NCBI GenBank assembly: GCA_019217005.1
Contig: JAHBNG010000031.1
Coordinates: forward strand, 1-64,000
Source of the DNA: Chloroflexi bacterium TSY
Lineage (GTDB): Bacteria > Chloroflexota > Anaerolineae > Caldilineales > Caldilineaceae
Direction: 5' to 3'
DNA length: 64,000 nt
Made by a program: the position numbers and the translations under genes
Shown: positions 53,769-61,551 of the stretch, in pieces
How the letters are laid out: every line of letters begins with the position of its first letter
How positions within the stretch are numbered: the first letter of the stretch is position 1
Notes under the pieces: generated by a model
Told to the model about the DNA's origin: nothing
Database searches by the model: none
Seen by the model: the letters and a program-made list of their open reading frames with translations, nothing else

Positions 53769-54899
53769 CTAAACCTCCAACCGGCGATTTCTAGCCAGAA
53801 TCGGCCATCGGTCGCTCAGTTCTTTGTTTTCATCGATGACATTCGCTTCCTGATGGAGAGCCACTGTGGGGCAGACATGCCACGGAATTCCGTATAGAAC
53901 ATCGCCAATGTCAAACCCGTGGCCCTCCGGCAGTTCAATCACCAGATGCTCTTCTTTCTGGTCTACATATTTGGCCTCTGGTGCATTGAGGAGCCGAACG
54001 CGGTTTTCCAGAGGATTTTCGGCTGACACAGCCTTATGGCCCAGATCAAGACAGAGCCGATTGGGGCCGGGTTTGCTCACGACTCGAGTTATTAATACTG
54101 CGGCAAAGACAAATGGAGACTCTGGGCAGGCGGTCTTGTAACCCATATCCCAAAGAGAATAAGTTCCCGGGCTTAGATCTGCGTCGGTTTCTGCTGCGTG
54201 AACAGGAAAGGTAGGCGTACCACCAGCAATGACATTTGGTACACCTACCTGCTCTGCTTCAAGTCGCTGAGTCATGGTGCGTACCGGCTCAAATGCTTTG
54301 ACTGTTTCGACGGCTCTGGCTTCTGTGGGCAGCCCCGTGAATTGTCCATCATAGACATGCAGTCCAGCAAAAACAACACCGGGTGTATCCGTAATCAGTT
54401 TGGCCAGATTTTCTGCGTTGGCATTTGGTTGAATGCCTGTGCGGCGATTGCCATTGTCGATGTCGATCCAGATATTGAGTTGCAGACCTGTTCCATCCAA
54501 CTTGGTCGATACTTCTCGGAGCGTCTTCTCATTATCAACGAGACAGCCAAACTGGCTGTGGGGATAGGTTAGAGCCAGGTTGATAAGCCGTTGTTGTGTA
54601 GGACCAACAGGTTGATAAGCAAGCAGGATATCTTTGACACCGCATCTTGCTAGCATTTCGGCTTCGGCAATTGTGGCACACTTTAATTTTTCGATTCCGT
54701 GGGCTTGATGCATGGCAACGATCTGGGGAAGCTTATGGGTTTTGACGTGGGGTCGCAATCGGTTTACATCACCAGCAATGTTGATCAGATGCTGAATGTT
54801 TTCCTCGATGCGTTCCGGATAAATCAATAAAGCAGGAGATGCAATCTGCTCAGGGTCTTTGGGTTCATACCACGAATGATGGTTTTGACTGTCGGTCAT
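53769..54899 (-). CDS. D-threonine aldolase / D-serine dehydratase-like PLP enzyme
   Basis: 376 residues, fold-type III PLP enzyme. The PLP lysine is Lys53 in RPHVKTHKLPQI. Barrel strands such as LNIWIDIDNGNRRTGIQP and VIAGGTPTFPVHA are typical of the DTA family, and EGHGFDIGDVLYGIPWHVCPTVALH carries the H-x-C metal-binding segment (HVCPT). AAAGGAAT precedes the ATG. The family B element at 54968 begins about 70 bases upstream and may have removed the promoter. The paralogue at 14485 is itself damaged at its start. Confidence 0.92.
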   Translation of the reverse strand: MTDSQNHHSWYEPKDPEQIASPALLIYPERIEENIQHLINIAGDVNRLRPHVKTHKLPQIVAMHQAHGIEKLKCATIAEAEMLARCGVKDILLAYQPVGPTQQRLINLALTYPHSQFGCLVDNEKTLREVSTKLDGTGLQLNIWIDIDNGNRRTGIQPNANAENLAKLITDTPGVVFAGLHVYDGQFTGLPTEARAVETVKAFEPVRTMTQRLEAEQVGVPNVIAGGTPTFPVHAAETDADLSPGTYSLWDMGYKTACPESPFVFAAVLITRVVSKPGPNRLCLDLGHKAVSAENPLENRVRLLNAPEAKYVDQKEEHLVIELPEGHGFDIGDVLYGIPWHVCPTVALHQEANVIDENKELSDRWPILARNRRLEV

Positions 54900-54967
54900 T
54901 TTTATTCCTTTGTGGTTGCACTGCGGGGGAGGTATCCGACGTGTCTTTTACTTTACATCGAAAGACT

Positions 54968-55182
54968 CAGTAGATCCAAATTTGGCGTTTTTGGCTATTT
55001 TCAGTCGAGATTGCAGGGATTTTGGAGTCATTTATTCAGATTTCGGTTACAGAAAACAACCTATTTCATATCTGAAAATCGCCCAAATCTAACGCAAAAA
55101 CTAGATATCGACCGGCAAATTTGTATTTATGTCAACTGTTTAGCCAGAATTCTCTCTCAAAACCTGAAATTTGGATCTACTG
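54968..55182. repeat. Family B miniature element (215 bp)
   Basis: Ends CAGTAGATCCAAATTT/AAATTTGGATCTACTG, exact AGACT duplication (54963-54967 and 55183-55187). It lies between the D-threonine-aldolase-like start and the insertion sequence at 55211, 28 bases away. Confidence 0.95.
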
Positions 55183-55210
55183 AGACTATGAAATTCAACT
55201 CTTTGGATAT

Positions 55211-56693
55211 ACTTTACTTTCTGGTAAAGGCTTGAGTGACAAAGGGCAAACCGAAAGGGGCGGAAAAAAGAATCCACCCTGAAAAAACGGGATAAAATGT
55301 AAAAATAGTGCTCGGCTAGTTTAAGCAGCGGCATTGAGGCGGCGATGAGCGAGAACGCCTTTAGGGAAATGGTGTGAAACCGAGGCCTTTTTCCGAAAGT
55401 CAGGGTCGAGTTGGTCAGGAGTTGGAAAAAGAGCACTCGAGAGAACACGGCGCAGCCTGCCGGGAGTGGATTGAGGCTCTCGATCCCAGTAGCCAGTCGG
55501 TATGGGAGGAAGAGAAGCGGCTAAATGGGAAAGAAGATTGCCAGCAGCAGCCCCAGTTCAGGTAAGCGGAAACAAGCCTCATCGGCATGAACAAATTGAC
55601 GATGTAAGCCAATCATCTGCTTGGAAGCCAAGGGGGGAGGTTCAACAGGCCAGCGTTCCAGGTAGACAAGATAAATGGTTTCAGGCTGCAAAGTCATAAC
55701 GGTCGCCAAAACCAAAGGTGTGTTGTAGGCCGGATCCTGAATGACGTAAATCGAGTAGGTACGGTTGGCTGTATCCACCTTGGTTGTTCTGGGGACGAGA
55801 TTGTGCCATGCTTGATAGCAAATCAGGCGACCACTATAGAGAAAGCGACCAGACGAGTCCGGAGTTGTAGCCTCGAGTCGCTTTCCTTATAGCTGCGAGA
55901 GAGCGGACGCACAATATCACCATATTCAGGTGGTCTGCCTTTTCTTTGCGTTTGGGAACTCATTGCGGCGCACTGTGCAGTTAATGGCTTCCGCAGGACA
56001 AATCGGTCTATGCCGCTTTCTAGCATTTCTCTGATTGTAAACCCGGCATCGACCACCGCCACTTCGTCTGACTCCAGTGATTTCTTCGTCTCTGTCAGCA
56101 GCTTTTTCCGAAACTCACTTTCCTTTGTTCCAACCGTGCATCTCATGATTGCCTTGAGCAGTGGCACTCGCTTCCCGCCTATCTCCCCCGAGCTTATCAT
56201 CACTCCAAAGATGAGCGCGGGCAATGCCCGACGAGCCGTTGAGTTATAGAGTCGGTTCACTTTCCCTTGCAGCTTCGGTCGCCAGAACCCTGTGATATCT
56301 ATGCTTTTCACTCGGTACCCTTCTAACTTTTTTGCCTCCCATTCCCCTTGCCACGACCCCAGCAGACTTGTGATATCCCATGATCCATATCGAAAGCTCC
56401 ACCAGCTTCGCCGGATCTCCTCATCTTCAAACCCGCTTTCTTTCAATGCGCTATGGATTGCTCCTCGACTTTTCAGAAACGACCCATTCAGCATTGCCCA
56501 CATCAGACGCATTACATTTACGTTTGTTCCCATCGGCGTTACTTGCAATACATTCATCAGTACTGCTATAGTTATTTCTGGCGCGGTTAGCATTCCTTCC
56601 TCCTTTTTGGGTTCTCTACCTTTTGGATGAACTGCTAACCGCTTTTTGTCACATTTCTCACCTCATCTCTTTTCTTTTACCAGAAAGTAAAGT
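55211..56693 (-). mobile_element. Decayed insertion sequence, 1.48 kb
   Basis: Inverted ends ACTTTACTTTCTGGTAAA (18 bp, exact) at both edges, with TAT on each side as a possible 3-bp duplication. Encloses a single transposase gene with two frameshifts. Family not certain; it is not closely like the element at 39595. Confidence 0.8.
55321..56593 (-). pseudogene. IS transposase with two frameshifts
   Basis: Frame 1 (56593 to about 55870) reads through VKSIDITGFWRPKL, VVDAGFTIREMLESGIDRFV and RPLSRSYKESDSR, then shifts near 55870; frame 2 continues ATTPDSSGRFLYSG...WHNLVPRTTKVDTANRTYSI to LLLAIFFP and shifts near 55525; frame 3 gives HLAASLPPIPTGYWDREPQS, TPGRLRRVLSSALF and ends FPKGVLAHRRLNAAA at 55321. 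About 420 residues when joined. Both shifts are single-base. Acidic residues in DITGF and VVDAGF fit a DDE enzyme. Dead as it stands. Confidence 0.82.
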
Positions 56694-56898
56694 TATAGGA
56701 CTTTTCATTTATTCCCCAGACGCTACGGATTCTGGTATGATTAACGCATACAATCATCCTAACCAATCAACCATATTCATCTCCCAAATATGTACGGTGG
56801 ACATTCACATTTTTTAGAGAAGGTCACGTCATATTTAATACATGATAAGTGAGCAATCAGCAGAGGAATGCAATCAATGAGTGCAAAACCCAAAGTCT

Positions 56899-57276
56899 CA
56901 GTAGATCCAAATTTCAGGTTTTGAGAGAGAATTCTGGCTAAACAGTTGACATAAATACAAATTTGCCGGTCGATATCTAGTTTTTGCGTTAGATTTGGGC
57001 GATTTTCAGATATGAAATAGGTTGTTTTCTGTAACCGAAATGGGGTGGTTCAAAATTAGGTTTACACTTTTGATATATAGACAAAAATCTATATGAGACC
57101 GTTTTCTCTCTGAGAACCGGCGAAATCAGAGAATATAAACGTTCTTTCTGTTTCTAAAAGTGTAAACCTATCTATCCAGCTAAAATGAACCACCCCACCG
57201 AAATCTGAATAAATGACTCCAAAATCCCTGCAATCTCGACTGAAAATAGCCAAAAACGCCAAATTTGGATCTACTG
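56899..57276. repeat. Family B element carrying a nested family A element (378 bp)
   Basis: AGTCT duplication on both sides (56894-56898 and 57277-57281); ends CAGTAGATCC/GGATCTACTG. Same 215+155+8 arithmetic as the composite at 37861, but the inner element is in another position and orientation. Confidence 0.95.
57042..57196. repeat. Family A miniature element, subtype 2, nested, reverse orientation
   Basis: 155 bp, exact 8-bp duplication ACCGAAAT (57034-57041 and 57197-57204). Reverse complement of the copy at 11093-11247. Confidence 0.95.
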
Positions 57277-58361
57277 AGTCTATCTTATTGTCTCCATCGA
57301 GGAGGATCTCCAGGAAAAGCTCCGGGCTACTTGTGATGTATCTCAACTCGACTACACCACGCCCCGAGACGAATTACATGCGACCATCCACGATGCTGAC
57401 GGGATCTTGCTGACGCCGCGGGTCCGAGCAGATGCCGCGTTTTTTGATTCTGCTCCCAACTTGAAAGTCATCTCTACCACCAGCGTCGGCTATGATCCAT
57501 TCGACATTCCGGCAGCAACCGATCGGGGTATTGTGGTTTGCCATACACCGGGCGTCCTGACCGCAGCCGTTGCCAATTTGACCATGGCGCTCATTTTTAA
57601 CGCGACTCTTCGCTTGATTGATAATGAAGCATACGTGCGCAGGGGTGGCTGGGCGCGCCGGGAAAAGCCGCCAGCACTTGGGCATGATATTCAAGGAAAG
57701 ACGCTGGGAGTTGTTGGGTTTGGCCGGATCGGCCAAGAAGTGACTCGTCGCATGCAAGCGTTGGGCATGAAGACGCTCTGGTATGATGTTTTCGATACAC
57801 CCCACCCAGATGCGCCCAAGAGTGAGCGGCGCTCGTTGGATGAGCTACTGACCGAGTCTGACTATGTCAGTCTGCATACCAATTTGGATGAATCTTCCCG
57901 ATATCTTATTGGTGCCGACCAGCTTGCCACAATGAAGCCAACCGCTTACCTCATCAATACCGCGCGTGGTCCTTTGGTCGATCAAAAGGCACTCACCAAA
58001 GCGCTCCAAGACAAGGTCATTGCGGGGGCAGCGCTCGATGTGCTCGAAAGTGAACCCCCTGCCGAAGATGATCCCATTTACACGTTGCCCAACGTGATCT
58101 GCTTCCCTCACATCGGTACTGCAACTGAAGAGACGCGCCGGGCCATGCGCGAACTCGCTGTGGAAAATTTGCTGGCTGTTCTAGCTGGAAAGAAGCCACC
58201 AGCCCTGGTCAACCCAGAAGTTTTGAGATAACCAAGAACTTGTAAAAGAGTTATTTTGACATGTCATTCTCGAGTGAAACTAATGGCTTGTCCTGAGCAA
58301 AGCAGAAGGAATCTATGTCGAAGCTATTCTTTTACGACGACCAAAAAGGATGAGGAACAAT

Positions 58362-60001
58362 ATGCACAAAGTTGCACCCGAAGAAGTGGGATTTTCCCAG
58401 GTACGGTTGGATAAGATCAACCCCGTCATGCAGCGCTATGTAGACGAGAACAAGCTGGCGGGCATCGTCACGCTCGTTGCGCGCCACGGCAAGGTGGTCC
58501 ATGCGGAAAAATTTGGTATGCAAGACATCGCTGCAAACAAGCCGATGGCGTTTGACACGATCTTCCGCATTTACTCCATGACAAAGCCCATTGCCAGCGC
58601 AGCCTTGATGATGTTGCATGAAGACGCCCGTTTTCATCTGAGTGATCCGGTCGCCAGATTTCTGCCCGAGTTTGAGCATTTGAAAGTCTATGGTCCAGAC
58701 GGTCAGCTTGTTGAACCCACACGAGAAATGATCATCCATCATCTATTGACGCACACATCTGGGTTAAGCTATGGCTTTCATGAAACCGCGCCTGTCGACC
58801 TGCTCTACCAGGAAGCCAAGCCACTTGCCTACTCCGTCTCCCCCCGCGAACTGATTCGTATCCTCGCTGATTTGCCGCTCCGCTATCATCCCGGTGAGGT
58901 TTGGCATTACAGCGTTGCCACAGATGTCGTTGGTTCTCTGGTTGAGGTGATTGCCGATATGCCGTTTGCCGACTTCCTACAGGAGAAGATTTTCCAACCG
59001 TTGGGGATGGTCGATACGGCATTCTATGTATCGCCAGAGCAGCAGGGTCGCTTTGCTGCCAATTATGGTCCTTGCGAACAGAACGGCATCAAGGTCATTG
59101 ATGCCGTCGAAACCAATCTCTACTGTACACCCAATGTACACCAGTCTGGTGGTGGTGGTCTCATTTCGACCACAGCTGACTATCTGCAATTTGCCCTATT
59201 CACGCAATGTCGGAGTAAAAAGGGTAAACAGAAGCAAAGAAAGCGAAAGAGTCGCAATCTTGAGAGGAACAGCCTAATGTGAACTGAGCTAGCGGCGGGT
59301 GCCCAGTGTCAGGGTTAGGTTCCAAGGCACTGCACGAGAAATCCTGAGTGAACAGCAAAGAATGCCCTTATGCAAGGCATCGACATCTCGGCACTTCCAA
59401 GTGCGCGTCCGTCAACTGAGAGCCAACTAGCAAAGCCGAGCCATCAGGCTCGATTCTGGTCAGACACTGATCAGTGCAATTGGCTGCGGGATTCAAAGCC
59501 TTATGCAAGCAGAGAGCCGGGACCAACCCAATGAGAGCAGCCTCTGGCAGCGTCGGGTTGCAGCTTTTAGGGCGATGCTCGAATGTTCATGACTTTATTT
59601 TAACTGTTTTCCTACAAAACTGACAGTGTGTGAAATTTGCCCAACTTATGCTCAACCGTGGTGAGTTAGATGACGTGCGGCTGCTGGGTCGCAAGACCGT
59701 GGAATTGATGACGATAAATCATCTGACTCCATCCATGTTGCCCATGAAGATTCGTTTTCCAATGCCAGGGATTGGTTTTGGACTGGGCTTTAGTGTCGTG
59801 ATGGATGTGGCTCAGACGCGGATGGCTGGCTCCCTTGGCAATCACGGCTGGGGTGGAGCAGCCAACACCCATTTCTGGCTCGATCCTGTGGAGGATCTTG
59901 TAGGAATTATTATGCTCCAGTACATGCCGTCCGGTACGTATCCAGTCATTCCTGACTTTAGGACATTGGTTTATCAGGCATTAGGTTCTGTTGACATTTA
60001 G
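58362..60001 (+). pseudogene. Beta-lactamase-fold serine hydrolase, interrupted by a 438-bp insertion
   Basis: Class C beta-lactamase/esterase-like protein. Start at ATG 58362 (MHKVAPEEVGFS) with GAGGA; the ATG at 58350 is also open. SxxK is YSMTKPI, YxN-type tyrosine is in WHYSVATDVVG, and the final HxG is GNHGWGG. The first part ends ...TTADYLQFA then runs into foreign sequence with a stop at 59282; the rest resumes QLMLNRGELDDVRLLGRKTV at 59642, in frame if the insert and one AATTTGCC copy are removed. The last codons GSVDI and the stop come from the palindromic element at 59990. Two independent insertions hit this gene. Confidence 0.9.
59196..59633. mobile_element. 438-bp non-coding insertion with 8-bp duplication
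   Basis: AATTTGCC flanks it on both sides (59188-59195 and 59634-59641). Left end CTATTCACGCAATGTCGG and complement of the right end TCACACACTGTCAG are only loosely alike. No frame of useful length. The middle (59290-59560) has several short stems, e.g. GCACTT-CC-AAGTGC and CGAGCC-ATCA-GGCTCG, and the word CCTTATGCAAG occurs twice, so a structured RNA is possible. Confidence 0.7.
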
Positions 60002-60068
60002 AGTGCGCCCTCAGAGTGCTGATTGCGTTGTGCCATGATTTCTCTCGAGAGGGCTGTCAAATGTCAAC
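59990..60068. repeat. Palindromic element with GTTGACATT ends (79 bp)
   Basis: GTTGACATTTAGAGTGCGCC to GGGCTGTCAAATGTCAAC; same family and length as 41632-41710. Its first bases supply the final codons and TAG of the hydrolase gene. Confidence 0.85.
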
Positions 60069-60105
60069 GGCTCCTAGTAAACTCTGGGTGAAATAGGAGA
60101 ATACG

Positions 60106-61545
60106 ATGACGATTCGTCGCAATGATCTGTGTCACTGTGGCAGCGGGAAAAAATATAAACACTGTTGTCGACGTAAAGATATAGAAGAAGCGAAACAAGC
60201 GCAAAAAGAAGCAAAATTGGTCCGCGAACAATCTTCATCCTTGACGCTCGATCCGTTCGATGAAGAGGAGGAGGAGCAGTTCGAGCCCTTTGCCAACTCG
60301 TCCTTGCCGGTAGTTGAAGAAGAAGACGAGGGAATTCCAGAAGATGTGGAAGCCCTGAATCAGTTGTACGAGGAGTTTGAGGATGCTGATTATGAAGAAC
60401 AGATCGTCATTTGTCGGCGAGCGATTGAAGAGCGCGCGCTCGACAGTGAACTGGCCTTCGAGTTTTTCAATACCATCTATTACGAGTCAGTCGAGCGTGA
60501 GGAACGTGCTCGCTTCGATGAACTGGCAACTGCACTTCGTCAACATCAACCCGACATTTATCAGGAAGAAGCGAATTATATTCGAGAATGGCGGATTACA
60601 AATGCGCTCGTGGCCAACCGTATGGAAGAGGTGCAGACGCTCGTGAACGAGGCATTCAAAGAAGGCGGAGAAGATTTGGATGCATTTGGCAAAATATTGG
60701 ATCAGTTAGAATACCACGGATTGCTCAACGTTTTGGTGATTGCGGCACATCAGGCATGGCCCGAAGTCACACCTGGAAAGTATTTTCCTGATACCCAGGA
60801 AGAGTTTGATGGGCGCCTCACCGATTATTTGGTACAGGACTATTTAGAGCGCACGCCGCATGAGGAGGTCACCTCGCCGGAACGATTCGATGCGCTACTT
60901 GCTGAAATCACGTCACGTATCACGGTTGAACGAGACGATTTTGCTCGCTACCTTATACGGGCAACAGACCAAAGCGAGCACGCATGGTCCATCACCGACT
61001 TTACTTTTGATGAGGTAGACTCGGCGCATGAAAATCTTCACTATCTTTCCCATGAATTTCTCGGCCACCTCCGTTGGAAAGAGGGCGTTCCCTATCCCAA
61101 AGCCAATATGGGACGAACCCACATTATGCGCTATATTTTACAGCGTCATGAGGGCGAATTGAAACCTGCCAGCATACAACCCAAGCGAACCCGCTTGCGA
61201 GTGAAACGTGGTAAACGGCGCAAACGTAACCAAACACAACAAAAACAACATCCTCTTGTGCCTGATTATGGCACGCTGGATCGCTACCTCGGTGGGCTTC
61301 TCTCCTTCTTGGTGAATCGCACGTATGAAGCTGCTGCTGCCTTGGAGTTGATTCCCGCATGGCTACGCTTCTTAGAGTCACGCAACCTAATCGATGCAGA
61401 AGAACGTCAACACACTCTGGACAATTTAAAAGGGCTAGATACATCATTAACCAAAGTCTGGCAACAGCATCGGTCAGATCCGTCGCTTCTTTCCAATATC
61501 GAACAATGGCGCACAAATGATGGGTTCACCTCAAAAGATGATTAG
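60106..61545 (+). CDS. SEC-C motif protein, large
   Basis: 479 residues. The N-terminus LCHCGSGKKYKHCC (Cys9, Cys11, Cys20, Cys21) is a SEC-C zinc motif, the kind found at the end of SecA and in many adaptor-like proteins. A Glu-rich linker follows (DEEEEEQFEPF, about residues 47-75), then a helical-repeat-like region (EEFEDADYEEQIVICRRAIE onward), a basic stretch KRTRLRVKRGKRRKRNQTQ (about 365-385) and a final helical domain. It is soluble and probably a protein- or RNA-binding adaptor; function unknown. Its stop is 6 bases before the S9 peptidase start. Confidence 0.78.
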   Translation: MTIRRNDLCHCGSGKKYKHCCRRKDIEEAKQAQKEAKLVREQSSSLTLDPFDEEEEEQFEPFANSSLPVVEEEDEGIPEDVEALNQLYEEFEDADYEEQIVICRRAIEERALDSELAFEFFNTIYYESVEREERARFDELATALRQHQPDIYQEEANYIREWRITNALVANRMEEVQTLVNEAFKEGGEDLDAFGKILDQLEYHGLLNVLVIAAHQAWPEVTPGKYFPDTQEEFDGRLTDYLVQDYLERTPHEEVTSPERFDALLAEITSRITVERDDFARYLIRATDQSEHAWSITDFTFDEVDSAHENLHYLSHEFLGHLRWKEGVPYPKANMGRTHIMRYILQRHEGELKPASIQPKRTRLRVKRGKRRKRNQTQQKQHPLVPDYGTLDRYLGGLLSFLVNRTYEAAAALELIPAWLRFLESRNLIDAEERQHTLDNLKGLDTSLTKVWQQHRSDPSLLSNIEQWRTNDGFTSKDD

Positions 61546-61551
61546 GTACAC

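Larger units (their letters stand above)
56877..58231 (+). pseudogene. D-2-hydroxyacid dehydrogenase (GHRB-like), split after codon 7 by a nested element
   Basis: NAD(P)-dependent hydroxyacid dehydrogenase. The original start is ATG at 56877 behind AGAGGA; it reads MSAKPKV and then hits the family B element. From 57282 the protein resumes YLIVSIEEDLQEKLRATCDV, in frame if the 378-bp insert and one AGTCT copy are removed (323 residues, normal length). Later motifs are all present: VVGFGRIGQEV (NAD loop), NTARGPLVD (catalytic Arg), ESEPPAEDDP (Glu) and FPHIGTATEE (His). Translation of the 3' part could begin only at unusual internal codons such as the TTG at 57407. Function is probably lost. 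Confidence 0.92.

Noticed and set aside
39853..57276. Family B elements as miniature relatives of either insertion sequence in the window
   Set aside because: Ends differ: CAGTAGATCC versus CTAGACTTTG (39595) and ACTTTACTTTCTGG (55211); the target duplications differ as well.
59196..59633. Group II intron or omega-RNA called outright
   Set aside because: No diagnostic domain V hairpin or recognised omega-RNA feature could be identified by eye; an 8-bp duplication also argues for a DNA element.
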